Shown piece by piece: positions 37,201-49,640 of a stretch of DNA of 64,000 nt. Each line of letters opens with the position of its first letter. The stretch's first letter is position 1. The stretch is from Aquatica leii. Taxonomy: Eukaryota; Arthropoda; Insecta; Coleoptera; Lampyridae. Location: contig CM069434.1 of NCBI GenBank assembly GCA_035610365.1, forward strand, positions 124,366,895 to 124,430,894, written 5' to 3'. Below the pieces are notes generated by a model, which saw only the letters and a program-made list of their open reading frames with translations, was not told the DNA's origin and ran no database searches. The translations under genes were made by a program, and so were the position numbers.

Positions 37201-40200
37201 CATAAAAAAAGTGGTTTTTTGAAAATTTTTTAAACATTAATTACGGCCTAACTAAGACAGCTAAAAGGTTGAAAATTTTTTTGTAGCAAGGCAGTCAGTA
37301 TATCTAAACGATCCGTAAAAAAAATTTCACAAAAAAGCCTTAAAAACTATTAAAAAAAATATTTTTTGAAAAATCTTTAAACATTAATTACGGCCTAACT
37401 AAGACAGCTAGAAGGTTGAAAATTTTTTTGTAGCAAGGCAGTCAGTATATCTAAACGATCCGTAAAAAAAATTTTAAAAAAAAGCCTTAAAAACTATTAA
37501 AAAAAATATTTTTTGAAAAATCTTTAAACATTAATTACGGCCTAACTAAGACAGCTAGAAGGTTGAAAATTTTTTTGTAGCAAGGCAGTCAGTATATCTA
37601 AACGATCTGTAAAAAAAATTTCACAAAAAAGCCTTAGAAAGCATAAAAAAAGTGGTTTTTTGAAAATTTTTTAAACATTAATTACGGCCTAACTAAAACA
37701 GCTAAAAGGTTGAAAATTTTTTTGTAGCAAGGCAGTCAGTATATCTAAACGATCCGTAAAAAAAATTTCACAAAAAAGCCTTAAAAACTATTAAAAAAAA
37801 TATTTTTTGAAAAATTTTTAAACATTAATTACGGCCTAACTAAGACAGCTAGAAGGTTGAAAATTTTTTGTAGCAAGGCAGTCAGTATATCTAAACGATC
37901 CGTAAAAAAAATTTTACAAAAAAGCCTTAGAAAGCATAAAAAAAGTGGTTTTTTGAAAATTTTTTAAACATTATTTACGGCCTAACTAAGACAGCTAAAA
38001 GGTTAAAAGTTTTTTGTAGCAAGGCAGTCAGTATATCTAAACGATCCGTGAAAAAAATTTCACAAAAAAGCCTTAAAAACTATTAAAAAAAATATTTTTT
38101 GAAAAATCTTTAAACATTAATTACGGCCTAACTAAGACAGCTAGAAGGTTGAAAATTTTTTGTAGCAAGGCAGTCAGTATATCTAAACGATCCGTAAAAA
38201 AAATTTCACAAAAAAGCCTTAAAAACTATTAAAAAAAATATTTTTTGAAAAATCTTTAAACATTAATTACGGCCTAACTAAGACAGCTAGAAGGTTGAAA
38301 ATTTTTTTGTAGCAAGGCAGTCAGTATATCTAAACGATCCGTAAAAAAAATTTTACAAAAAAGCCTTAGAAACTATAAAAAAAGTGGTTTTTTGAAAAAT
38401 CTTTAAACATTAATTACGGCCTAACTAAGACAGCTAGAAGGTTGAAAATTTTTTTGTAGCAAGGCAGTCAGTATATCTAAACGATCCGTAAAAAAAATTT
38501 CACAAAAAAGCCTTAAAAACTATTAAAAAAAATATTTTTTGAAAAATTTTTAAACATTAATTACGGCCTAACTAAGACAGCTAGAAGGTTGAAAATTTTT
38601 TTGTAGCAAGGCAGTCAGTATATCTAAACGATCCGTAAAAAAAATTTTACAAAAAAGCCTTAGAAAGCATAAAAAAAGTGGTTTTTTGAAAATTCTTTAA
38701 ACATTAATTACGGCCTAACTAAGACAGCTAGAAGGTTGAAAATTTTTTTGTAGCAAGGCAGTCAGTATATCTAAACGATCCGTAAAAAAAATTTCACAAA
38801 AAAGCCTTAAAAACTATTAAAAAAAATATTTTTTGAAAAATCTTTAAACATTAATTACGGCCTAACTAAGACAGCTAGAAGGTTGAAAATTTTTTTGTAG
38901 CAAGGCAGTCAGTATATCTAAACGATCCGTAAAAAAATTTCACAAAAAAGCCTTAGAAAGCATAAAAAAAGTGGTTTTTTGAAAATTTTTTAAACATTAT
39001 TTACGGCCTAACTAAGACAGCTAAAAGGTTGAAAATTTTTTTGTAGCAAGGCAGTCAGTATATCTAAACGATTCGTAAAAAAAATTTCACAAAAAAGCCT
39101 TAAAAACTATTAAAAAAAATATTTTTTGAAAAATCTTTAAACATTAATTACGGCCTAACTAAGACAGCTAGAAGGTTGAAAATTTTTTTCTAGCAAGGCA
39201 GTCAGTATATCTAAACGATCCGTAAAAAAAAACTTCACAAAAAAGCCTTAAAAACTATTAAAAAAAATATTTTTTGAAAAATCTTTAAACATTAATTACG
39301 GCCTAACTAAGACAGCTAAAAGGTTGAAAATTTTTTTGTAAAAAGGCAGTCAGTATATCTAAACGATCCCTAAAAAAAATTAAAAAAAAAAGCCTTAGAA
39401 ACTATAAAAAAAAATATTTTTTTAAAAATCTTTAAACATTAATTACGGCCTAACTAAGACAGCTAGAAGGTTGAAATTTTTTTTGAAGCAAGGCAGTCAG
39501 TATATCTAAACGATCCGTAAAAAAAATTTCACAAAAAAGCCTTAAAAACTATTAAAAAAAATATTTTTTGAAAAATTTTTAAACATTAATTACGGCCTAA
39601 CTAAGACAGCTAGAAGGTTGAAAATTTTTTTGTAGCAAGGCAGTCAGTATATCTAAACGATCCGTAAAAAAAATTTCACAAAAAAGCCTTAAAAACTATT
39701 AAAAAAAAAATTTTTGAAAAATCTTTAAACATTAATTACGGCCTAACTAAGACAGCTAAAAGGTTGAAAATTTTTTTGTAGCAAGGCAGTCAGTATATCT
39801 AAACGATCCGTAAAAAAAATTTCACAAAAAAGCCTTAAAAACTATTAAAAAAAATATTTTTTGAAAAATCTTTAAACATTAATTACGGCCTAACTAAGAC
39901 AGCTAGAAGGTTGAAAATTTTTTGTAGCAAGGCAGTCAGTATATCTAAACGATCCGTAAAAAAAATTTCACAAAAAAGCCTTAAAAACTATTAAAAAAAA
40001 TATTTTTTGAAAAATCTTTAAACATTAATTACAGCCTAACTAAGACAGCTAGAAGGTTGAAAATTTTTTTGTAGCAAGGCAGTCAGTATATCTAAACGAT
40101 CCGTAAAAATTTCACAAAAAGCCTTAGAAAGCATAAAAAAAGTGGTTTTTTGAAAAATTTTTAAACATTAATTACGGCCTAACTAAGACAGCTAGAAGGT

Positions 40201-41381
40201 TGAAAATTTTTTTGTAGCAAGGCAGTCAGTATATCTAAACGATCCGTAAAAAAAATTTCACAAAAAAGCTTTAGAAAGCATTAAAATAGTGGTTTTTTGA
40301 AAATTTTTTAAACGTTATTTACGGCCTAACTAAGACAGCTAAAAGGTTGAAAATTTTTTTTGTAGCAAGGCAGTCAGTATATCTAAACGATTCGTAAAAA
40401 AAATTTCACAAAAAAGCCTTAGAAAGCATAAAAAAAGTGGTTTCTTGAAAAATCTTTAAACATGAATTACGGCCTAACTAAGACAGCTAGAAGGTTGAAA
40501 ATTTTTTTTGTAGCAAGGCAGTCAGTATATCTAAACGATCCGTAAAAAAAATTTCACAAAAAAGCCTTAGAAAGCATAAAAAAAGTGGTTTTTTGAAATT
40601 TTTTAAACATTAATTACGGCCTAACTAAGACAGCTAAAAGGTTGAAAATTTTTTTGTAGCAAGGCAGTCAGTATATCTAAACGATCCGTAAAAAAAATTT
40701 CACAAAAAAGCCTTAAAAACTATTAAAAAAAATATTTTTTGAAAAATCTTTAAACATTAATTACGGCCTAACTAAGACAGCTAGAAGGTTGAAAATTTTT
40801 TTTGTAGCAAGGCAGTCAGTATATCTAAACGATCCGTAAAAAAAATTTTACAAAAAAGCCTTAAAAACTATTAAAAAAAATATTTTTTGAAAAATCTTTA
40901 AACATTAATTACGGCCTAACTAAGACAGCTAGAAGGTTGAAAATTTTTTTGTAGCAAGGCAGTCAGTATATCTAAACGATCCGTAAAAAAAATTTCACAA
41001 AAAAGCCTTAGAAAGCATAAAAAAAGTGGTTTTTTGAAAATTTTTTAAACATTAATTACGGCCTAACTAAGACAGCTAAAAGGTTGAAAATTTTTTTGTA
41101 GCAAGGCAGTCAGTATATCTAAACGATCCGTAAAAAAAATTTCACAAAAAAGCCTTAAAAACTATTAAAAAAAATATTTTTTGAAAAATCTTTAAACATT
41201 AATTACGGCCTAACTAAGACAGCTAGAAGGTTGAAAATTTTTTTGTAGAAAGGCAGTCAGTATATCTAAACGATCCGTAAAAAAAATTTCACAAAAAAGC
41301 CTTAGAAAGCATAAAAAAAGTGGTTTTTTGAAAATTTTTTAAACATTAATTACGGCCTAACTAAGACAGCTAGAAGGTTGC
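34290..41381 (+). repeat. Family B satellite array, second block
   Basis: Continuous B1, B2 and B3 units with the same diagnostics as the first B block. A B3 marker unit (GTAAAAAGGCAGTC) appears near 36,841 and 39,338, 2,497 bp apart, which is 17 monomers. Both copies sit in the same context: a B1 unit before, and a unit with TTTTTTTAAAAATC after. A strongly diverged unit lies at about 35,625-35,715 (GGCCTTACCAAG, AAAGGGTGAGAATTTAG). No non-satellite sequence is present. Confidence 0.94.
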
Positions 41382-42250
41382 AAATTTTTTGTTGCAAGGC
41401 AGTTAACTTATCTAAACGATCCGTAAAAAAAATTTCACAAAAAAGCCTTAGAAACTATAAAAAAAGTGGTTTTTTGAAAAATTTTTAAACATTAATTACG
41501 GCCTAACTAAGACAGCTAGAAGGTTGCAAATTTTTTGTTGCAAGGCAGTCAGCTTATCTAAACGATCCGTAAAAAAAAATTCACAAAAAAGCCTTAGAAA
41601 CTATAAAATAAAATATTTTTTGAAAAATTTTTAAACATTAATTACGGCCTAACTAAGACAGCTAGAAGGTTGCAAATGTTTTTGTAGCAAGGCAGTCAGC
41701 TTTTCTAAACGATCAGTTAAAAAAATTTTACAAAAAAGCCTTAGAAACTATAAAAAAAGTGGTTTTTTGAAAAATCTTTAAACATTAATTACGGCCTAAC
41801 TAAGACAGCTAGAAGGTTGCAAATTTTTTTGTAGCAAGGCAGTCAGTTTATCTAAACGATCCGTAAAAAAAATTTCACAAAAAAGCCTTAGAAACTATAA
41901 AAAAAGTGGTTTTTTGAAAAATTTTTAAACATTAATTACGGCCTAACTAAAACAGCTAGAAGGTTGCAAATTTTTCTGTAGCAAGGCAGTCAGCCTATCT
42001 AAACGATTTCTAAAAAAAATTTCACAAAACAGCCTTAGAAACTATAAAAAAAAATATTTTTTGAAAAATTTTTAAACAATACTTACGGCCTAACTAAGAC
42101 AGCTAGAAGGTTGCAAATTTTTTTGTAGCAAGGCAGTCAGCTTTTCTAAACGATCAGTTAAAAAAATTTTACAAAAAAGCCTTAGAAACTATAAAAAAAA
42201 ATATTTTTTGAAAAATTTTTAAACAATACTTACGGCCTAACTAAGACAGC
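41381..42250 (+). repeat. Large A-type island in family B, six monomers
   Basis: The unit before is B2; the next begins GGTTGCAAAT and has CAGTTAACTTATC. The six units carry, in order: GTTAAC with GTGG; AAAATTCAC with ATAAAATAAAAT; CAGCTTTTC/GATCAG with GTGG and AAATCTTT; CAGTTTATC with GTGG; CAGCCTATC with GATTTCTAAA, AAACAGCC and CAATACTTACGG (C at 42,077); and CAGCTTTTC/GATCAG with another CAATACTTACGG (C at 42,224). Family B resumes at GGTTGAAAAT near 42,258, directly into a B3 unit. The order closely follows family A at about 10,960-11,950, minus one unit. This looks like a transplanted block. Confidence 0.88.
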
Positions 42251-45200
42251 TAAAAGGTTGAAAATTTTTTTGTAAAAAGGCAGTCAGTATATCTAAACGA
42301 TCCCTAAAAAAAATTTCACAAAAAAGGCTTAAAAACTATTAAAAAAAATATTTTTTGAAAAATCTTTAAACATTAATTACGGCCTAACTAAGACAGCTAG
42401 AAGGTTGAAAATTTTTTTGTAGCAAGGCAGTCAGTATATCTAAACGATCCGTAAAAAAAATTTTACAAAAAAGCCTTAGAAAGCATAAAAAAAGTGGTTT
42501 TTTGAAAATTCTTTAAACATTATTTACGGCCTAACTAAGACAGCGAGAAGGTTGAAAACTTTTTTGTAGCAAGGCAGTCAGTATATCTAAACGATCCGTA
42601 AAAAAAATTTCACAAAAAAGCCTTAAAAACTATTAAAAAAAATATTTTTTGAAAAATCTTTAAACATTAATTACGGCCTAACTAAGACAGCTAGAAGGTT
42701 GAAAATTTTTTTGTAGCAAGGCAGTCAGTATATCTAAACGATCCGTAAAAAAAAACTTCACAAAAAAGCCTTAAAAACTATTAAAAAAAATATTTTTTGA
42801 AAAATTTTTAAACATTAATTACGGCCTAACTAAGACAGCTAGAAGGTTGAAATTTTTTTTGTAGCAAGGTAGTCAGTATATCTAAACGATCCGTGAAAAA
42901 AAACTTCACAAAAAAGCCTTAAAAACTATTAAAAAAAATATTTTTTGAAAAATCTTTAAACATTAATTACGGCCTAACTAAGACAGCTAGAAGGTTGAAA
43001 ATTTTTTTGTAGCAAGGCAGTCAGTATATCTAAACGATCCGTAAAAAAAATTTTACAAAAAAGCCTTAGAAAGCATAAAAAAAGTGGTTTTTTGAAAATT
43101 CTTTAAACATTATTTACGGCCTAACTAAGACAGCTAAAAGGTTGAAAATTTTTTTGTAGCAAGGCAGTCAGTATATCTAAACGATCCGTAAAAAAAATTT
43201 CACAAAAAAGCCTTAAAAACTATTAAAAAAAATATTTTTTGAAAAATCTTTAAACATTAATTACGGCCTAACTAAGACAGCTAGAAGGTTGAAATTTTTT
43301 TGTAGCAAGGCAGTCAGTATATCTAAACGATCCGTAAAAAAAATTTCACAAAAAAGCCTTAAAAACTATTAAAAAAAATATTTTTTGAAAAATCTTTAAA
43401 CATTAATTACGGCCTAACTAAGACAGCTAAAAGGTTGAAAATTTTTTTGTAAAAAGGCAGTCAGTATATCTAAACGATCCCTAAAAAAAATTAAAAAAAA
43501 AAGCCTTAGAAACTATAAAAAAAAATATTTTTTTAAAAATCTTTAAACATTAATTACGGCCTAACTAAGACAGCTAGAAGGTTGAAATTTTTTTTGAAGC
43601 AAGGCAGTCAGTATATCTAAACGATCCGTAAAAAAAATTTCACAAAAAAGCCTTAAAAACTATTAAAAAAAATATTTTTTGAAAAATTTTTAAACATTAA
43701 TTACGGCCTAACTAAGACAGCTAGAAGGTTGAAAATTTTTTTGTAGCAAGGCAGTCAGTATGTCTAAACGATCCGTAAAAAAAATTTCACAAAAAAGCCT
43801 TAAAAACTATTAAAAAAAATATTTTTTGAAAAATCTTTAAACATTAATTACGGCCTAACTAAGACAGCTAGAAGGTTGAAAATTTTTTTGTAGCAAGGCA
43901 GTCAGTATATCTAAACGATCCGTAAAAAAAATTTCACAAAAAAGCCTTAGAAAGCATAAAAAAAGTGGTTTTTTGAAAATTTTTTAAACATTATTTACGG
44001 CCTAACTAAGACAGCTAAAAGGTTGAAAATTTTTTGTAGCAAGGCAGTCAGTATGTCTAAACGATCCGTAAAAAAAATTTCACAAAAAAGCCTTAAAAAC
44101 TATTAAAAAAAATATTTTTTGAAAAATTTTTAAACATTAATTACGGCCTAACTAAGACAGCTAGAAGGTTGAAAATTTTTTGTAGCAAGGCAGTCAGTAT
44201 ATCTAAACGATCCGTAAAAAAAATTTCACAAAAAAGCCTTAAAAACTATTAAAAAAAATATTTTTTGAAAAATCTTTAAACATTAATTACAGCCTAACTA
44301 AGACAGCTAGAAGGTTGAAAATTTTTTTGTAGCAAGGCAGTCAGTATATCTAAACGATCCGTAAAAAAAATTTCACAAAAAAGCCTTAGAAAGCATAAAA
44401 AAAGTGGTTTTTTGAAAATTTTTTTAACATTAATTACGGCCTAACTAAGACAGCTAAAAGGTTGAAAATTTTTTTGTAGCAAGGCAGTCAGTATATCTAA
44501 ACGATCCGTAAAAAAAATTTCACAAAAAAGCTTTAGAAAGCATTAAAATAGTGGTTTTTTGAAAATTTTTTAAACATTAATTACGGCCTAACTAAGACAG
44601 CTAGAAGGTTGAAAATTTTTTTTGTAGTAAGGCAGTCAGTATATCTAAACGATCCGTAAAAAAAATTTCACAAAAAAGCCTTAGAAAGCATAAAAAAAGT
44701 GGTTTTTTGAAAATTTTTTAAACATTATTTACGGCCTAACTAAGACAGCTAAAAGGTTGAAATTTTTTTTGTAGCAAGGCAGTCAGTATATCTAAACGAT
44801 CCGTAAAAAAAATTTCACAAAAAAGCCTTAGAAAGCATAAAAAAAGTAATTTTTAAAAAATTTTTTAAACATTATTTACGGCCTAACTAAGACAGCTAAA
44901 AGGTTGAAAATTTTTTTGTAGCAAGGCAGTCAGTATATCTAAACGATCCGTAAAAAAAATTTAACAAAAAAGCCTTAAAAACTATTAAAAAAAACATTTT
45001 TTGAAAAATCTTTAAACATTAATTACGGCGTAACTAAGACAGCTAGAAGGTTGAAAATTTTTTTGTAGCAAGGCAGTCAGTATATCTAAACGATCCGTAA
45101 AAAAAATTTCACAAAAAAGCCTTAGAAAGCATAAAAAAAGTGGTTTTTTGAAAATTTTTAAACATTATTTACGGCCTAACTAAGACAGCTAAAAGGTTGA

Positions 45201-45759
45201 AAATTTTTTGTAGCAAGGCAGTCAGTATATCTAAACGATCCGTAAAAAATTTCACAAAAAGCCTTAAAAACTATTAAAAAAATATTTTTGAAAAATTTTT
45301 AAACATTAATTACGGCCTAACTAAGACAGCTAGAAGGTTGAAAATTTTTTGTAGCAAGGCAGTCAGTATATCTAAACGATCCGTAAAAAATTTTACAAAA
45401 AGCCTTAGAAAGCATAAAAAGTGGTTTTTGAAAATTCTTTAAACATTATTTACGGCCTAACTAAGACAGCTAAAAGGTTGAAGATTTTTTGTAGCAAGGC
45501 AGTCAGTATATCTAAACGATTCGTAAAAAATTTCACAAAAAGCCTTAAAAACTATTAAAAAAATATTTTTGAAAAATCTTTAAACATTAATTACGGCCTA
45601 ACTAAGACAGCTAGAAGGTTGAAAATGTTTTTGTAGCAAGGCAGTCAGTATATCTAAACGATCCGTAAAAAATTTCACAAAAAGCCTTAGAAAGCATAAA
45701 AAGTGGTTTTTTGAAAATTTTTAAACATTAATTACGGCCTAACTAAGACAGCTAAAAGG
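42250..45759 (+). repeat. Family B satellite array, third block
   Basis: B1, B2 and B3 units. B3 markers near 42,269 and 43,450 are 1,181 bp apart, which is eight monomers. From about 45,164 to 45,730 four successive units measure only 140-141 bp, because nearly all homopolymer runs are one to two bases shorter than in neighbours; see the separate entry. Otherwise the period is normal and no foreign sequence is seen. Confidence 0.94.
45164..45730 (+). other. Homopolymer-shortened tract, four monomers
   Basis: Anchors at 45,164, 45,305, 45,445, 45,586 and 45,727 give 141, 140, 141 and 141 bp; the following unit is 146 bp. All main runs are affected together: six instead of eight A after CGT, five instead of six in CACAAAAAGCC, and five instead of six T before GAAAAA. 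This is the clearest example in the window. Confidence 0.75.
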
Positions 45760-45932
45760 CTGCAAATTTTTTGTAGCAAGGCAGTCAGCTTGTCTAAACG
45801 ATCAGTTAAAAAAATTTTACAAAAAAGCCTTAGAAACTATAAAATAAAATATTTTTTGAAAAATTTTTAAACATTAATTACGGCCTAACTAAGATAGCTA
45901 GAAGGTTGCAAATTTTTTTGTTGCAAGGCAGT
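45759..45932 (+). repeat. Small A-type island in family B
   Basis: A unit with GGCTGCAAAT, CAGCTTGTCTAAACGATCAG, TTTTAC and ATAAAATAAAAT is followed by AAGATAGCTAG, GGTTGCAAAT and GTTGCAAGG; the sequence then returns to B with CAGTATATC at about 45,932. The return switch is inside a monomer, in the conserved GGCAGTCAG box. The island starts exactly where the 140-bp homopolymer-shortened tract ends, so either biological exchange or a switch of reads in the assembly could produce it. Confidence 0.78.
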
Positions 45933-48900
45933 CAGTATATCTAAACGATCCGTGAAAAAAATTTCACAAACAAGCCTTAGAAAGCATAAAAAAAGTGGTT
46001 TTTTGAAAATTTTTTAAACATTATTTACGGCCTAACTAAGACAACTAAAAGGTTAAAAATTTTTTTGTAGCAAGGCAGTCAGTATATCTAAACGATGCGT
46101 AAAAAAAATTTCACAAAAAAGCCTTAAAAACTATTAAAAAAAATATTTTTTGAAAAATCTTTAAACATGAATTACGGCCTAACTAAGACAGCTAGAAGGT
46201 TGAAAATTTTTTTGTAGCAAGGCAGTCAGTATATTTAAACGATCCGTAAAAAAAATTTTACAAAAATTCCTTAAAAACTATTAAAAAAAATATTTTTTGA
46301 AAAATCTTTAAACATTAATTACGGCCTAACTAAGACAGCTAAAAGGTTGAAAGTTTTTTTGTAAAAAGGCAGTCAGTATATCTAAACGATCCCTAAAAAA
46401 AATTTAAAAAAAAAGCCTTAGAAACTATAAAAAAAAATATTTTTTTAAAAATCTTTAAACATTAATTACGGCCTAACTAAGACAACTAGAAGGTTGAAAA
46501 TTTTTTTGAAGCAAGGCAGTCAGTATATCTAACCGATCCGTAAAAAAAATTTTACAAAAAACCCTTAGAAAGCATAAAAAAAGTGGTTTTTTGAAAATTT
46601 TTTAAACATTAATTACGGCCTAACTAAGACAGCTAAAAGGTTGAAATTTTTTTGTAGCAAGGCAGTCAGTATATCTAAACGATCCGTAAAAAAAATTTCA
46701 CAAAAAAGCCTTAAAAACTATTAAAAAAAATATTTTTTGAAAAATCTTTAAACATTAATTACGGCCTAACTAAGACAGCTAGAAGGTTGAAAATTTTTTT
46801 GTAGCAAGGCAGTCAGTATATCTAAACGATCCGTAAAAAAAATTTCACAAAAAAGCTTTAGAAAGCATTAAAATATTTTTGAAAAATCTTTAAACATGAA
46901 TTACGGCCTAACTAAGACAGCTAGAAGGTTGAAAATTTTTTTTGTAGCAAGGCAGTCAGTATATCTAAACGATTCGTAAAAAAAATTTCACAAAAAAGCC
47001 TTAGAAAGCATAAAAAAAGTGGTTTCTTGAAAAATCTTTAAACATGAATTACGGCCTAACTAAGACAGCTAGAAGGTTGAAAATTTTTTTGTAGCAAGGC
47101 AGTCAGTATATCTAAACGATCCGTAAAAAAAATTTTACAAAAATTCCTTAAAAACTATTAAAAAAAATATTTTTTGAAAAATCTTTAAACATTAATTACG
47201 GCCTAACTAAGACAGCTAGAAGGTTGAAAATTTTTTTGTAGCAAGGCAGTCAGTATATCTAAACGATCCGTAAAAAAAATTTCACAAAAAAGCCTTAAAA
47301 ACTATTAAAAAAAATATTTTTTGAAAAATCTTTAAACATTAATTACGGCCTAACTAAGACAGCTAGAAGGTTGAAAATTTTTTTGTAGCAAGGCAGTCAG
47401 TATATCTAAACGATCCGTAAAAAAAATTTCACAAAAAAGCCTTAGAAAGCATAAAAAAAGTGGTTTTTTGAAAATTTTTTAAACATTAATTACGGCCTAA
47501 CTAAGACAGCTAAAAGGTTGAAAATTTTTTTGAAGCAAGGCAGTCAGTATATCTAAACGATCCGTAATAAAAATGTCACAAAAAAGCCTTAAAAACTATT
47601 AAAAAAAATATTTTTTGAAAAATGTTTAAACATTAATTACGGCCTAACTAAGACAGCTAGAAGGTTGAAATTTTTTTTGTAGCAAGGCAGTCAGTATATC
47701 TAAACGATCCGTAAAAAAAATTTCACAAAAAAGCCTTAGAAAGCATAAAAAAAGTGGTTTTTTGAAAATTCTTTAAACATTATTTACGGCCTAACTAAGA
47801 CAGCTAAAAGGTTGAAAATTTTTTTGTAGCAAGGCAGTCAGTATATCTAAACGATACGTAAAAAAAATTTCACAAAAAATCCTTAAAAACTATTAAAAAA
47901 AATATTTTTTGAAAATTCTTTAAACATTATTTACGGCCTAACTAAGACAGCTAAAAGGTTGAAAATTTTTTTGTAGCAAGGCAGTCAGTATATCTAAACG
48001 ATCCGTAAAAAAAATTTCACAAAAAAGCCTTAAAAACTATTAAAAAAAATATTTTTTGAAAAATCTTTAAACATTAATTACGGCCTAACTAAGACAGCTA
48101 GAAGGTTGAAAATTTTTTTGTAGCAAGGCAGTCAGTATATCTAAACGATCCGTAAAAAAAATTTCACAAAAAAGCCTTAAAAACTATTAAAAAAAATATT
48201 TTTTGAAAAATCTTTAAACATTAATTACGGCCTAACTAAGACAGCTAGAAGGTTGAAAATTTTTTTGTAGCAAGGCAGTCAGTATATCTAAACGATCCGT
48301 AAAAAAAATTTCACAAAAAAGCTTTAAAAAGCATTAAAATAGTGGTTTTTTGAAAATTCTTTAAACGTTATTTACTGCCTACCTAAGACAGCTAAAAGGT
48401 TGAAAATTTTTTTGTAGCAAGGCAGTCAGTATATCTAAACGATCCGTAAAAAAAATTTCACAAAAAAGCCTTAAAAACTATTAAAAAAAATATTTTTTGA
48501 AAAATCTTTAAACATTAATTACGGCCTAACTAAGACAGCTAGAAGGTTGAAATTTTTTTGTAGCAAGGCAGTCAGTATATCTAAACGATCCGTAAAAAAA
48601 ATTTCACAAAAAAGCCTTAAAAACTATTAAAAAAAATATTTTTTGAAAAATCTTTAAACATTAATTACGGCCTAACTAAGACAGCTAAAAGGTTGAAATT
48701 TTTTTTGTAAAAAGGCAGTCAGTATATCTAAACGATCCCTAAAAAAAATTTAAAAAAAAAGCCTTAGAAACTATAAAAAAAAATATTTTTTTAAAAATCT
48801 TTAAACATTAATTACGGCCTAACTAAGACAGCTAGAAGGTTGAAATTATTTTTGAAGCAAGGCAGTCAGTATATCTAACCGATCCGTAAAAAAAATTTTA

Positions 48901-49130
48901 CAAAAAACCCTTAGAAAGCATAAAAAAAGTGGTTTTTTGAAAATTTTTTAAACATTAATTACGGCCTAACTAAAACAGCTAAAAGGTTGAAATTTTTTTT
49001 GAAGCAAGGCAGTCAGTATATCTAAACGATCCGTAAAAAAAATTTCACAAAAAAGCCTTAAAAACTATTAAAAAAAAAATTTTTTGAAAAATCTTTAAAC
49101 ATTAATTACGGCCTAACTAAGACAACTAGA

Positions 49131-49640
49131 AGGTTGAAAATTTTTTTGTAGCAAGACAGTCAGTATATCTAAACGATCCGTAAAAAAAATTTCACAAAAA
49201 AGCCTTAGAAACTATTAAAAAAAATATTTTTTGAAAAATCTTTAAACATTAATTACGGCCTAACTAAGACAGCTAGAAGGTTGAAAATTTTTTTGTAGCA
49301 AGGCAGTCAGTATATCTAAACGATTCGTAAAAAAAATTTCACAAAAAAGCCTTAGAAAGCATAAAAAAAGTGGTTTCTTGAAAAATCTTTAAACATGAAT
49401 TACGGCCTAACTAAGACAGCTAGAAGGTTGAAAATTTTTTTGTAGCAAGGCAGTCAGTATATCTAAACGATCCGTAAAAAAAATTTTACAAAAATTCCTT
49501 AAAAACTATTAAAAAAAATATTTTTTGAAAAATCTTTAAACATTAATTACGGCGTAACTAAGACAGCTAGAAGGTTGAAAATTTTTTTGAAGCAAGGCAG
49601 TCAGTATATCTAAACGATCCGTAAAAAAAAATTCACAAAA
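49131..49640 (+). repeat. Family B module, copy 1
   Basis: This module is defined by successive variants: GACAACTAGAAGG with GCAAGACAGTCAG; GCCTTAGAAACTATTAAA; AAAGTGGTTTCTTGAAAA with CATGAATTACGG; TTTTACAAAAATTCC; and ACGGCGTAACTAAG. Further copies begin at 52,189, 57,167 and 62,720. The last copy has the ordinary ACGGCC in place of ACGGCG. A related first unit alone occurs at 50,442. Confidence 0.75.

Noticed and set aside
41381-42250. The A island as a mobile element insertion
   Set aside because: It has no ends, target-site duplications or coding sequence of its own. It consists of six ordinary A monomers in the same orientation and register as the host array.
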